This document shows, in pieces, positions 52,150-62,682 of a DNA stretch of 64,000 nucleotides. The notes under the pieces were generated by a model that searched no databases, was not told the origin of the DNA, and was given only the letters and a program-made list of their open reading frames with translations. Both the position numbers and the translations under genes were made by a program. The stretch is from a bacterium (lineage in GTDB: Bacteria; Patescibacteriota; Saccharimonadia; Saccharimonadales; UBA4665), in NCBI GenBank assembly GCA_021846445.1, contig JAJZWY010000002.1:1-64000 (forward strand). Direction: 5' to 3'. The stretch's first letter is position 1, and every line of letters begins with the position of its first letter.

Positions 52150-54237
52150 TTATTTCTTGGTTTTTGCTATGATTGCTTCTGCTACATTGCTAGGCACATC
52201 AGCGTAATGATCAAGTTCCATAGAACTAGACGCTCTTCCTTGGGTCATACTGCGTAGATTAGTGGTATAGCCAAACATCTCTCCTAGTGGTACAAAAGCT
52301 GTTATTTCCTTGACGGCTGAAGTCAGATCTTCGATTGTTTCAATCCTACCTCTTTTTGAATTAAGGTCTCCAATAACATCTCCCATAAAGTTTTCAGGGG
52401 TTACTACAACAACTTTCATGATTGGTTCAAGCAAAACTGGGTTAGATTTTTTGACAGCATCCTGAAGTGCGATCGATCCTGCTATTGAAAAGGCCATCTC
52501 TGATGAATCTACGTCATGATAACTACCGTCGTATAATTCAGCTTTTATATCAACAACTGGATAGCCAGCGATAACACCGTTACCCATAGCTTCAACTATA
52601 CCTTTTTTTACAGCTGGGATATATTCACTCGGAATTACACCACCCTTTATTGAGTTAATAAATTCAAACCCCTTACCCTGTTCGTTTTGAAATAGTCGAA
52701 TCCAAACATCTCCATATTGACCCCTACCACCGGATTGACGAATAAATTTACCTTGAACCTCAACACCGTCTTTACGGATAGTTTCCCGATATGCTACTTG
52801 CGGTTGTCCAACGTTTGCTTCTACGTTGAATTCTCTTTTCATCCGGTCAACAATAATTTCTAGATGGAGTTCACCCATTCCGGAGATAATTGTTTGGCCA
52901 GTTTCTCTATCAACCTGAATCCTAAATGTTGGGTCTTCTTCTGCTAACCGTTGAAGGGCAAGACTCATTTTTTCTTGATCTTGTTTTGTTTTAGGCTCAA
53001 TTGCGATACTTACAGGTGGTTCAGGGAAAGTAATACTTTCTAGTAGTATTGGATTGTTTGGATCAGATAGTGTGTTACCTGTAGTCGTAGCCTTCAGACC
53101 AACTATTGCAGCAATATCTCCGGCATAGACTTGTTCAACGTCCTGTCTTTTGTCTGCCTGCATTCGTACTATTCGACCGACTCGTTCTTTTTGATTTGTT
53201 GATGAATTCAGAATATAAGAGCCAGCATTAATTATTCCAGAATAAACCCTAAAATAGGCTAGTTTACCGACAAAAGGATCAGTTGCTATCTTAAAGGCTA
53301 ATCCACAGAAGGGCTGATTGTTTAGGGGTTTTCTTTCTTCTTCTTGATCGTTCTTAGGATGTTTTCCATAAACCGATCCTTTATCCAATGGACTTGGTAA
53401 GTAATCATTTACGGCATCCAATAATTTTTCAACAATTACTCCTCTTCCGTCTCCGCCACTGACTATAAAAAACTTTCCACCAAGTACTGCCTTTCTAATT
53501 GCTGATTTAATTTCCCCCGGACTTAGTGATTCTTCTCCTTGCTCTAAATATTTTTCAAGAAGTGCTTCATCTTCAGTAACAGAATTTTCTATGAGTAAAC
53601 TTCTGTAGTGAATTACTTTATCTTTTAAATCAGTAGGGATAGGTATTTCTTTTAATTGGTGGTCTCTAAAATCATCATAGCTATAGGCTTTCATTTCAGC
53701 CAAATCAACTATACCTTTTACAGATTGTTCAAAGCCAATTGGAAGATGAATCGGAAAAGCTTGTTTGCTTAATCTGTTGTGAATTGATTCTAGGGATTTA
53801 TAAAAATCTCCTCCAGTCTGATTAATTTTATTTATAAAGCAAATCCTTGGGACATTATATTTATCTGCCTGTCTCCAGACTGTTTCAGACTGAGACTCTA
53901 CACCCATTTTACCGTCAAAAATGACAACAGCTCCATCCAAAATTCTTAACGATCGTTCAACTTCAACCGTGAAATCAATATGTCCAGGGGTATCGATTAT
54001 GTTAATCTGACAACCCTTCCAGTAACAAGTCACAGCTGCCGAGACTATCGTGATTCCTCTTTCTCTTTCTTGAGCCATCCAGTCAGTTGTTGTTTCACCT
54101 TCATGAACAGCACCAATTTTGTGTTTCAGGCCAGTTCTATATAATATTCCTTCAGTTGTAGTTGTTTTTCCGGCATCAATATGAGCAATTATTCCAATAT
54201 TACGAATATTCTCAATTTGATATTTATTTTCTGACAT
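52150..54237 (-). CDS. fusA: Elongation factor G
   Basis: 695 residues in five domains. G1 [13 protein letters not shown]2 [12 protein letters not shown]3 DTPGHIDF and G4 NKINQ (usually NKMD) are visible. Domain IV, which mimics the tRNA anticodon arm, has [11 protein letters not shown], and domain V closes with [11 protein letters not shown]. It drives translocation. It follows rpsG by 9 bases in the str operon. Confidence 0.98.
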   Translation of the reverse strand: MSENKYQIENIRNIGIIAHIDAGKTTTTEGILYRTGLKHKIGAVHEGETTTDWMAQERERGITIVSAAVTCYWKGCQINIIDTPGHIDFTVEVERSLRILDGAVVIFDGKMGVESQSETVWRQADKYNVPRICFINKINQTGGDFYKSLESIHNRLSKQAFPIHLPIGFEQSVKGIVDLAEMKAYSYDDFRDHQLKEIPIPTDLKDKVIHYRSLLIENSVTEDEALLEKYLEQGEESLSPGEIKSAIRKAVLGGKFFIVSGGDGRGVIVEKLLDAVNDYLPSPLDKGSVYGKHPKNDQEEERKPLNNQPFCGLAFKIATDPFVGKLAYFRVYSGIINAGSYILNSSTNQKERVGRIVRMQADKRQDVEQVYAGDIAAIVGLKATTTGNTLSDPNNPILLESITFPEPPVSIAIEPKTKQDQEKMSLALQRLAEEDPTFRIQVDRETGQTIISGMGELHLEIIVDRMKREFNVEANVGQPQVAYRETIRKDGVEVQGKFIRQSGGRGQYGDVWIRLFQNEQGKGFEFINSIKGGVIPSEYIPAVKKGIVEAMGNGVIAGYPVVDIKAELYDGSYHDVDSSEMAFSIAGSIALQDAVKKSNPVLLEPIMKVVVVTPENFMGDVIGDLNSKRGRIETIEDLTSAVKEITAFVPLGEMFGYTTNLRSMTQGRASSSMELDHYADVPSNVAEAIIAKTKK

Positions 54238-54246
54238 TACATTCCT

Positions 54247-54726
54247 TTAATATTTTGCAAAATGAGCAAATGCTCGATTAGATTCTGCCATTTTGTGTAC
54301 TTCTTCTTTTTTCTTTACGGCTCCACCCTGATTTTTATAGGCGTCTTCGAGTTCAGCTGCTAAGCGGTCTTCCATGGGCAGACCTTTTCTAGCTCGTCCA
54401 AATTGCACTAGCCACATTATGGTTAGGTGCTGTTGTCTTTGAGGTTTAACATCAAAAGGTATTTGGTAATTAGCACCTCCAATTCTTTTAGATCTAGTTT
54501 CTAGGTGTGGTTGAATGTTTTTAATGGCTTGTTCAAAGACTTCATAAGGATTCTTAATTTTTAAATTATTAGCAGCTTTTTGGAGAGCTCCATAAACAAT
54601 CCTTTGAGCTAAATCTTTTTTTCCATTTAACATTACCCTGTTAATCAATTTTGTAATAGCTACAGAGTTATAGACTTGATCAGGTTCAACGACCCGCACT
54701 AAAGATTTAGTTTTTTTTCTGGGCAT
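54247..54726 (-). CDS. rpsG: 30S ribosomal protein S7
   Basis: 159 residues. KLINRVMLNGKKDLAQRIVYGAL, NIQPHLETRSKRIGGANYQIP and the R-rich end with AESNRAFAHFAKY are standard (read in parts). It nucleates the 30S head and lies in the E site. It shares one base with rpsL. Confidence 0.98.
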   Translation of the reverse strand: MPRKKTKSLVRVVEPDQVYNSVAITKLINRVMLNGKKDLAQRIVYGALQKAANNLKIKNPYEVFEQAIKNIQPHLETRSKRIGGANYQIPFDVKPQRQQHLTIMWLVQFGRARKGLPMEDRLAAELEDAYKNQGGAVKKKEEVHKMAESNRAFAHFAKY

Positions 54727-55139
54727 TATTTAGAGTCCTTTTTAGATCCATATTTAGAACGACCTTGTTTACGATCTATTACACCTTGAAGATCCAAACT
54801 ACCCCTGACAATGTGATATCTGACTCCCGGAAGATCTTTTACTCTTCCGCCTCGGACCAAAACTGCTGCATGTTCTTGGAGATTATGGCCTTCGCCGCCA
54901 ATATATGCCCAAACTTCATATCCATTGGTAAGCCGAACTCTGGCTACTTTACGAAGGGCTGAGTTTGGCTTCTTGGGTGTTTTAGTAGTTACTTTGACAC
55001 AGACTCCTCTTTTAAAAGGAGCACTTTTTTCGTATGATTTGTTTTTTAGATTATTAACAATCCGTTGCATTGCCGGAGATTTGCTCTTGTCTTTGGTCTT
55101 TTTTCTGGGCTTTCTTATCAATTGATTTATGGTTGGCAT
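54726..55139 (-). CDS. rpsL: 30S ribosomal protein S12
   Basis: 137 residues. The decoding loops [20 protein letters not shown] and the [20 protein letters not shown] motif, with Lys and Pro at the streptomycin-linked positions, are normal. A ribosome-binding site AGGAG lies 4 bases before the ATG. First gene of rpsL-rpsG-fusA. Confidence 0.98.
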   Translation of the reverse strand: MPTINQLIRKPRKKTKDKSKSPAMQRIVNNLKNKSYEKSAPFKRGVCVKVTTKTPKKPNSALRKVARVRLTNGYEVWAYIGGEGHNLQEHAAVLVRGGRVKDLPGVRYHIVRGSLDLQGVIDRKQGRSKYGSKKDSK

Positions 55140-55177
55140 ATTGCTCCTATTTAATATAGCTTTATAAGGATAATAGA

Positions 55178-55207
55178 CTATTACTCCAGAATAGTGCTAT
55201 TTTTCAA
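55178..55207 (-). promoter_or_regulatory. rpsL-rpsG-fusA promoter
   Basis: TTGAAA (55202-55207) and TAATAG (55178-55183) are 18 bases apart on the minus strand, about 40 bases before the rpsL ATG. Confidence 0.5.
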
Positions 55208-55268
55208 TTCTTATAGTCTACTCTCTACTATTTCTTGATTCCTCATATTAACATAAATAAATTAAAAT

Positions 55269-58200
55269 TTAAAGCTTAATTTCACTTGTCCCCAATTCGT
55301 CTTCTTCCATGAATTGACTTTCCGACCATCCTGTACCGACGGGTATTTTGCGACCTAAGATAACATTCTCTTTTAATCCTACTAGATGATCTATCTTACC
55401 ACTGATTGCGGCATTAATTAGGACTCTATTTGTATCTTGAAAAGAAGCAGCGCTTAAGAATGATGTTGTGCTCAATGAAGCTTTAGTAATTCCTAAAAGT
55501 AATTGAGTATATTTAGCTGGTTTTTTCCCTTTTTTAAGGAGCTCGCTATTGATCTCAATAAGATCATTTTTATTAACAATGTCTGCGGTAATAAAGTCAC
55601 TATCTCCACTATCGTCGATCAGAACCTTCGAGAACATTTGTCGAATGATAACTTCCAAGTGTTTGTCAGATATTATCTGTCCTTGTCCGACAAAAATCTT
55701 AAGAATTTCGTTCATAATATATCTTTGGGTTGACTCAACACCTTGAAGCCTTAATAAGTCATTCAAATTAACGGATCCTGACGTTAATTTTTGGCCAGCT
55801 ATTACTTTATCTCCATCTTTTACATAAACTTGCTTAAATCCAGCTACCTCATATTTAATGGAGGCTTGTTTAGTTGGTGAAAGAGTAGCTACGTCTTTAT
55901 TCAACATAAGTTTGCCACTAATTGGTGCAACTATGGGATCAGAGCCATCTTCATTGGCTGCAATAATATCACCACTAAAAACATCCGATTCAGATTTTAC
56001 GAAAATCTTTCGCGAGCCTAGCTTAAATCTCAGGTTCTGTTCACCGGAAGGTCTTAATTGTAATATATAACGATCACCTTCTTCCCAAACGTTAACAATT
56101 CCATCAAATTCAGCCAAATAAGCCTGTCCTTTAGGAGATCTTGCTTCAAAAAGCTCCTCTACCCTAGTAAGGCCTTGTGCAGTATTATCGGCAAGAACTG
56201 CACCACCACGGTGCTTACTATCTAAACTTAACTGGGTTCCTGGCTCACCAATACTTTGGGCAGCAATCACGCCGATGGGGTGATGAGAACTAACTAGTTG
56301 TCCAGTGGCAGGGTCTATTCCGTAAGACAATTGAGGAATCCCAAATGATTTACTAGAAGATAAAACGCTATATATTTTTAGTTGGTTTATATTTTCGTTT
56401 TGATCAATTTTTTCTGCTATTTCTTTAGTAATTAGTTCTCCCGCTGAAGCTATCTTGGGAATATTCTCGGCCAAGTATCTACCAATCAATCGTTCTCCGA
56501 AATTTATACCGATTTCATCAGCATCACTCCTCAGCATGTTAAATCCAGGATCAACAGACTCAATGTTATCAACATCAACAGTAAATAGATCTTGAGAAAC
56601 ATCAACTAATCTCCTGGTTAAGTAACCAGCGTCTGCAGTTTTAAGGGCAATGTCTATTAGTGATTTTCTAGTACCTCGAGTGGCATTGAAGTATTCTAAT
56701 GGATTTAAACCTTTAACATATCCAGATTTAATTGGTAGTTCAATTGCATTTCCAGCGGCATCAGACATAACCCCAAGTATTCCTACTGACCGTTTCATCT
56801 GAGTCACGTTACCTCGAGCACCTGAATTAAATGAGATAGCCATTGATGATTCAGAATCTTTCATTTGTTCAGATATCAAATCTTGAATCTTGGAATCAAC
56901 CTTAATCCAATTCTCAACAATTAAACGATGTCTTTCTTCTTGGTTAATAAAGCCTTCTTCGTACTGATTTAATATCTTATTAGTTTGAATGTCTGCTTCT
57001 GAAATAGATTGATCCATTTGATGAACGTTAATAAAGTCTGACAGGCCCATTGATAGACCAGAAATAGTAGAATAATCGAATCCAAGATCCTTCAGTAAAT
57101 CACCTATTATTGCAGTTCGTTCCTGACCATATTTGGGATAAATTTCACCCATAACCTTCTGAAGTTCTTTTTTGCTCATTGTTCGGTCTTGAAATGGAAA
57201 ATCTTCTGGTAGAATTTCATTAAAAATAAAACGTCCTAATGTGGACTGTATCTCTTGACCCCTAAATTTAATACTGATATAGCTCTGAAGTGCTATTTTG
57301 TTCTCATCGAAAGCCATTAAAGCTTCATTTAAATCACTAAATTTTATAGAATCTTCTTGCTTAAATTGATTCCGAGTAAATGTTAGATAATAAGCACCTA
57401 GGACTATGTCTTGCTCTATATGTAAGACCGGTGAACCATCGGCAGGTTTAAGCAAATTACGAGTTGCTGCCATAATCTCTTTAGCTTCTTTTTGGGCGCT
57501 TTTACTTAACGGTAAATGAACAGCCATTTGGTCTCCATCAAAGTCTGCATTAAAACCCTTACATACTAGTGGATGAAGTTGAATTGCTCGTCCTTCAATT
57601 AAAACAGGTTGAAATGCTTGGACACTCAAGCGATGTAAACTTGGTGCTCTATTTAGTAAAACATATTTATCTCTAATAACTTTATCTAGTGCATCCCAAA
57701 CAGTACTTTCACCAGATTCTATTAATCGCGTTGCACCCCTAATGTTATGTGCTTTTTCATTAGTTATTAACTCACCAATAACAAATGGTTTAAATAGTTC
57801 TAAAGCCATCATCTTAGGTAGTCCACATTGATTCATTTTTAATTCAGGTCCAGAAACTATTACAGATCTACCAGAATAATCGACTCTTTTACCTAACAAG
57901 TTTTGCCTAAATCTTCCCTGTTTGCCTTTAAGCAGATCTGATAGTGACTTTAATTTCCTTTTCTGTCCGGTTGAAGAAACTGCCCTTCCGGATCTCGTAC
58001 TATTATTATCAATCAAAGCATCTACTGCCTCTTGAAGCATTCTTTGTTCGTTACGTTGAATAACCTCAGGAGCATTTAAATCTATTAGTTTCTTAAGCCT
58101 GTTATTTCGATTTATAACACGTCTATATAAATCATTCATATCTGAGGTAGCAAATCTCCCACCTGTTAATTGGACCATCGGTCGTAGATCAGGAGGGATA

Positions 58201-59117
58201 ACCGGAAGAACGCTAAGGCACATAGAGTTTGGTTCTATCCCAGCCTTATAAATACTTTCAATTAGCTTAAGTCTTTTCATCAACTTTTTTTGCTTTTGTC
58301 CTTTAGCTAACTTAACTTCCTCATCTAGTTCATTGATTAATTTAGAAAGATCTATCTCAGCTAAAAGTTCTTGAATTGCCTTAGCACCTATACCTATTGT
58401 TATAGTTTTCTTTAAATTCTCGTTTAAATCCCTAAAGTCGGCTTCTGAAATTAATTCGTATTTTTCAAGTCTTGAAGCTTGATTTGAAAAAGTCCCAAAT
58501 TCTTTTTCTAGTTCTCCAATTTCTTTCGATTGCATTTCAGCAAGGGACTTAATGTTGGCATCTTTCTTGGCTGCTTCTGCTTCATATTTTTTGACAATTT
58601 CTTCTTTTTGTTCAGTCAATAGAGCTTCTTGATCTGCAATAATCTGTGCTTTTAGTTCTAAATCAACAGATTTGATGATATATGAAGCAAAATAGCTAAC
58701 CTTTTCTAGATTTTTAACTGTTATTCCGAGTATCTGACCTATAGCGCTCGGAGACCCCTTTAAAAACCAAATATGGACAACTGGTACTGCAAGTGATATA
58801 TGTCCCATACGTTCTCTACGGACGATTGATTTAGTGACAAGCTCACCTTTTTTGTCTACAGCAGCTTCACGACTTCTAACTCCCTTATATTTATTATCAT
58901 GAGGATTAATATCTTTGACCGGTCCAAAAATTCGTTCACAAAATAAACCGTCACGTTCTGGTTTCTGGGTTCGGTAGTTGATCGTTTCTGGTTTGGTTAC
59001 TTCTCCATAACTCCAATCCATAATATCTGCTGGAGATGCAATTGATAAACGAATTGCATCGAAATCTGAAATATCACTCTTAAAAAACTTTGGGGGGTTC
59101 ATCTTATTTGCCTCCAT
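55269..59117 (-). CDS. rpoC: RNA polymerase subunit beta', both zinc sites lost
   Basis: 1282 residues. The catalytic NADFDGDQMAVH near residue 522 holds the Mg2+ aspartates, and the overall order of beta' regions is normal. Against E. coli, the N-terminal zinc ribbon (residues 70-92) has Pro72, Asp74, Val87 and Lys90 in place of Cys70, 72, 85 and 88. The second site lacks all four ligands: LSSSKSFGIPQLSYG stands where the last three (Cys888, 895 and 898) belong. The protein has only four cysteines, all elsewhere. The trigger loop reads SLDSKHRGG near residue 960 in place of TMRTFHIGG. The start overlaps the rpoB end by 14 bases. Confidence 0.97.
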   Translation of the reverse strand: MEANKMNPPKFFKSDISDFDAIRLSIASPADIMDWSYGEVTKPETINYRTQKPERDGLFCERIFGPVKDINPHDNKYKGVRSREAAVDKKGELVTKSIVRRERMGHISLAVPVVHIWFLKGSPSAIGQILGITVKNLEKVSYFASYIIKSVDLELKAQIIADQEALLTEQKEEIVKKYEAEAAKKDANIKSLAEMQSKEIGELEKEFGTFSNQASRLEKYELISEADFRDLNENLKKTITIGIGAKAIQELLAEIDLSKLINELDEEVKLAKGQKQKKLMKRLKLIESIYKAGIEPNSMCLSVLPVIPPDLRPMVQLTGGRFATSDMNDLYRRVINRNNRLKKLIDLNAPEVIQRNEQRMLQEAVDALIDNNSTRSGRAVSSTGQKRKLKSLSDLLKGKQGRFRQNLLGKRVDYSGRSVIVSGPELKMNQCGLPKMMALELFKPFVIGELITNEKAHNIRGATRLIESGESTVWDALDKVIRDKYVLLNRAPSLHRLSVQAFQPVLIEGRAIQLHPLVCKGFNADFDGDQMAVHLPLSKSAQKEAKEIMAATRNLLKPADGSPVLHIEQDIVLGAYYLTFTRNQFKQEDSIKFSDLNEALMAFDENKIALQSYISIKFRGQEIQSTLGRFIFNEILPEDFPFQDRTMSKKELQKVMGEIYPKYGQERTAIIGDLLKDLGFDYSTISGLSMGLSDFINVHQMDQSISEADIQTNKILNQYEEGFINQEERHRLIVENWIKVDSKIQDLISEQMKDSESSMAISFNSGARGNVTQMKRSVGILGVMSDAAGNAIELPIKSGYVKGLNPLEYFNATRGTRKSLIDIALKTADAGYLTRRLVDVSQDLFTVDVDNIESVDPGFNMLRSDADEIGINFGERLIGRYLAENIPKIASAGELITKEIAEKIDQNENINQLKIYSVLSSSKSFGIPQLSYGIDPATGQLVSSHHPIGVIAAQSIGEPGTQLSLDSKHRGGAVLADNTAQGLTRVEELFEARSPKGQAYLAEFDGIVNVWEEGDRYILQLRPSGEQNLRFKLGSRKIFVKSESDVFSGDIIAANEDGSDPIVAPISGKLMLNKDVATLSPTKQASIKYEVAGFKQVYVKDGDKVIAGQKLTSGSVNLNDLLRLQGVESTQRYIMNEILKIFVGQGQIISDKHLEVIIRQMFSKVLIDDSGDSDFITADIVNKNDLIEINSELLKKGKKPAKYTQLLLGITKASLSTTSFLSAASFQDTNRVLINAAISGKIDHLVGLKENVILGRKIPVGTGWSESQFMEEDELGTSEIKL

Positions 59118-62100
59118 CTAAATTATTGTTAGTTTGTTCATCTTCTTCTGTAACTTGGGGGACTAAATCATCATTATCAATTTCTAAATCATTGGTTTTA
59201 AGTTCGTCATCAACATCGACAACTAGAAATTCATCCTGTTGGGAAGGTTCAGACAAGTCAATATCCGAAATTTCGGGTGAAGGAACTTCAATTTTAGATT
59301 CATGGATAGCCTCACTAGAAATATTTTTCTCTAACACTATTTCAGCATCAATACTTTCATCGGTTTTTATTAATTCAACCTTAAAGCCTAATCCTTGCAA
59401 CTCTTTAACTAAAACATTGAAACTTTCTGGAATTTTTGGTCCTATAATCTCAGTTTGCTTAATTATCGACTCATAAGCTTTACTCCGGCCATAAACGTCA
59501 TCTGACTTTATGGTTAGCATTTCCTGTAAGGTATTGGCAGCACCGTACGCCTCAAGTGCCCAGACTTCCATTTCACCAAACCTCTGACCACCATTTTGAG
59601 CCTTACCACCTAGAGGTTGTTGAGTAACCATAGTATATGGTCCTGTAGACCTGGCATGAATCTTGTCCGTGACCATATGGTTTAATTTGATAAAGTACAT
59701 TGATCCAACAGTAGTCAATTCTTTAAATGGATCACCATTTCGCCCATCATAAAGCTGAATTTTGCCATTAGCTGGAATATTACTTTCTTTAAGAAGTTCC
59801 TCTATTTTTTCAATAGAAACACCATCAAATGTAGGAGTAGCTACCTTAATCCCTAGTGCTCTGGCGGCCATACCTAAATGAGTTTCGAACAATTGTCCAA
59901 TATTCATTCTTGACGGTACACCTAAAGGATTAAGAATTATATCAACTGGGGTTCCATCTTCCATAAATGGCATATCTTCAACTGCTAAAATTTTAGCAAT
60001 GACACCTTTATTACCATGTCTGCCACCTAATTTATCTCCAACAGAGATCTTCCTCATTTGAGCAACAAAAACTTGGATTTGTTGAATAACACCAGCTTTT
60101 AATTCATGCCCGTCTTCACGGTTAAATATTTTAATATCAACAACTTTTCCATGTTTTCCGTTTGTCATTCTCTCAGACGTATCACGAACATCTTTTGCTT
60201 TTTCACCAAAAATGGCTCGCAATAATCTTTCTTCAGACGATAATTCTTGTTCACCCTTTGGAGTGATCTTACCGACCAAGATATCACCTGGGTGAACTTC
60301 AGCGCCAATCCTCACAATTCCGTTTTCATCAAGATGTCGCAAGCTTTCCTCGGAAACATTCGGAATATCGTTAGTAACTATTTCAGGACCTAACTTTGTT
60401 TCTCTAACTTCTGTCATATAATCTATGATGTGGATTGAGGTAAGACTATCGTCTTCAACCAACCTTCGGCTAATAATAATAGCATCCTCAAAGTTATAAC
60501 CTTTCCAGGGCATGAAGGCTACAATTAAATCTTTTCCTAAGGCTAGTTCACCATTATTTATGGACATTCCTTCAATTAAAGGATCATTTTTCTTTACTTT
60601 CTGACCTTTATTGACAACTACTTTTTGATTTATGGAACTCCCAGCATTGCTTCTGACGAATCGAAGTGGGTAATACTTTTTAGTCTCATTCTTATATTTA
60701 ACGATTACTTCTGATGCTGATGCCGAGATAACTTCACCATCTTCTTCAGCCACGATTAATTGTCCGCTATTTAGGGCGACTTCTGCTTCAATTCCTGTCC
60801 CTACAATAGGAGACTCAGGTTTTATTAACGGTACAGCCTGTCGTTGCTGATTGCTTCCCATAAGACTTCTATAGACATCATTGTGCTCCATAAAAGGAAT
60901 TAAGCCAGCCGATGTACCGATTGCTTGATTTTTAGCTGCATCAATGTATGAAACGTCATTTGGATCAACTTCACCAGATTGTAAATAAAACCTGGCACTA
61001 ACACGTTCATTTACGAAATAACCGTCTTGATCAATTTTTTCGGTACTATTTGCTATGATGGCTGAAATTTCATCATGAGCATCTAAATAGACAATTTGGT
61101 CGGTTATTTTAGCTTTAACAGGCCAAGTAACCTGATCTTTATTTTTTACCATCTTATCAATATCAGATGCTTTAATTTTTTGACCTTTTTTGAGGAATAC
61201 TCTTCCATCCGGATATTCATAATCCTTTGAGGCAATGTGGCCTAGGGCTTCTTTAGGGGTTACGCTGTTAATAACTTTTAAATAGGGTGTTTCAATAAAT
61301 CCATATTGGTTTATTCTCGCATAATTAGCTAAATTAAGAACTAAACCAATATTTGCTCCTTCGGGTGTCTCCACTGAACAAATTCTTCCGTAATGGGTAG
61401 GGTGCGCGTCTCTAACTTCGAGTCCCGCTCGATCCCTACTTAATCCTCCTGGTCCCATAGAGCTCAATCTTCTTTTATGAGCCAATTCACTTAACGGATT
61501 CATTTGATCCATAAATTGAGATAACTGTGAGCTAGCAAAAAATTCTCGAACAGATGCTACAATCGGTCTAGCATTAATTAGCTGACTAGGCGTAATGTTA
61601 TCAATGTCTGACATCGACATTCTATCTTTGGTGTTTCTCTCCATTCGAAGTAATCCTATCCTAAACTGTCTTTGAACCAATTCGCCAACCATTTTAATTC
61701 TACGATTTGCTAAACTATCGATATCATCAGCAGGTTCTTGTGTATTATTCAACCTAATAATTTCAGCAACAATCGCAAATAGATCACTTATTTTTAAAAT
61801 TCTGTTTTCTTTATCATTTGGAACATTCAAATTTAGACGTCTATTTATTTTGTATCTACCTACGCTAGACAAATCAAAACGTTTATAATTAAAAAATAAA
61901 TTTTCAACTAAATTCTTGGCATTATCTACAGTAGCTAAATCACCAGGTCTGAGCCGACGATATGTTTCAATTAAAGCTTCGCTTTGGCTTTTAGACGTAT
62001 CTTTATCTAAAGTAGCCTTTAAGTAATCGATCTCTCCAGTATTAACATGTTTAAGTTGATCATTAATTTGACTTTCTGTTACACCTAAAGCCTTAAATAA

Positions 62101-62682
62101 AGTGGTGATCGGCATCTTCCTTTTACGATCTATCTTAACAAAAATGGCATTAGCAGTAGATGTTTCTAATTCTAACCATGCCCCTCGACCAGGGATTACT
62201 TTTGCTCCATAATAATTCTTTGATCCACTTTGTTCTGAAATAAAGAAAACACCAGCTGATCTAACTAATTGACTAACAACAACTCTTTCGGAGCCATTAA
62301 TAATAAATGTTCCTCTAGTTGTCATCCATGGATAGTTGCCTAGATATATCTCCTGTTCCTTGACTTCACCAGTAACTTTATTGGTTAGTTCAACAGTGGC
62401 TAATAAGGGGACTTCATAGCTTATATTGTTAATTCTAGACTGATTTTCGTCATACTTAGGTTCACCAAATTTATAATCTTTGAAGCTTAATGATAACTTG
62501 GAACCTGTATAATCATCAATTGGATTAATTTCGTCGAGAATTTCTCTTAAACCTTGGTCAATAAACCATTCAAAAGACTGGTTTTGGTGACTTACTAAAT
62601 TTGGTAAATTTATTGTTCTGTTTTTTTCTGTAAAATAAATTCTTTTTTGTTTCGAGCCTTCTTTAAAATTGCTTTTTGGCAT
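59104..62682 (-). CDS. rpoB: RNA polymerase subunit beta
   Basis: 1192 residues, shorter than E. coli beta (1342), consistent with absence of lineage-specific insertions. The rifampicin region has SSQLSQFMDQMNPLSELAHK and RRLSSMGPGGLSRDRAGLEV; the late GGKAQNGGQRFGEMEVWALE is intact. A strongly acidic tail of about 80 residues follows the normal end (FKVELIK) and stops in NNNLDGGK. The ATG lacks a strong ribosome-binding site. It precedes rpoC with a 14-base overlap and is not attached to rplL, as it often is in other bacteria. Confidence 0.98.
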   Translation of the reverse strand: MPKSNFKEGSKQKRIYFTEKNRTINLPNLVSHQNQSFEWFIDQGLREILDEINPIDDYTGSKLSLSFKDYKFGEPKYDENQSRINNISYEVPLLATVELTNKVTGEVKEQEIYLGNYPWMTTRGTFIINGSERVVVSQLVRSAGVFFISEQSGSKNYYGAKVIPGRGAWLELETSTANAIFVKIDRKRKMPITTLFKALGVTESQINDQLKHVNTGEIDYLKATLDKDTSKSQSEALIETYRRLRPGDLATVDNAKNLVENLFFNYKRFDLSSVGRYKINRRLNLNVPNDKENRILKISDLFAIVAEIIRLNNTQEPADDIDSLANRRIKMVGELVQRQFRIGLLRMERNTKDRMSMSDIDNITPSQLINARPIVASVREFFASSQLSQFMDQMNPLSELAHKRRLSSMGPGGLSRDRAGLEVRDAHPTHYGRICSVETPEGANIGLVLNLANYARINQYGFIETPYLKVINSVTPKEALGHIASKDYEYPDGRVFLKKGQKIKASDIDKMVKNKDQVTWPVKAKITDQIVYLDAHDEISAIIANSTEKIDQDGYFVNERVSARFYLQSGEVDPNDVSYIDAAKNQAIGTSAGLIPFMEHNDVYRSLMGSNQQRQAVPLIKPESPIVGTGIEAEVALNSGQLIVAEEDGEVISASASEVIVKYKNETKKYYPLRFVRSNAGSSINQKVVVNKGQKVKKNDPLIEGMSINNGELALGKDLIVAFMPWKGYNFEDAIIISRRLVEDDSLTSIHIIDYMTEVRETKLGPEIVTNDIPNVSEESLRHLDENGIVRIGAEVHPGDILVGKITPKGEQELSSEERLLRAIFGEKAKDVRDTSERMTNGKHGKVVDIKIFNREDGHELKAGVIQQIQVFVAQMRKISVGDKLGGRHGNKGVIAKILAVEDMPFMEDGTPVDIILNPLGVPSRMNIGQLFETHLGMAARALGIKVATPTFDGVSIEKIEELLKESNIPANGKIQLYDGRNGDPFKELTTVGSMYFIKLNHMVTDKIHARSTGPYTMVTQQPLGGKAQNGGQRFGEMEVWALEAYGAANTLQEMLTIKSDDVYGRSKAYESIIKQTEIIGPKIPESFNVLVKELQGLGFKVELIKTDESIDAEIVLEKNISSEAIHESKIEVPSPEISDIDLSEPSQQDEFLVVDVDDELKTNDLEIDNDDLVPQVTEEDEQTNNNLDGGK

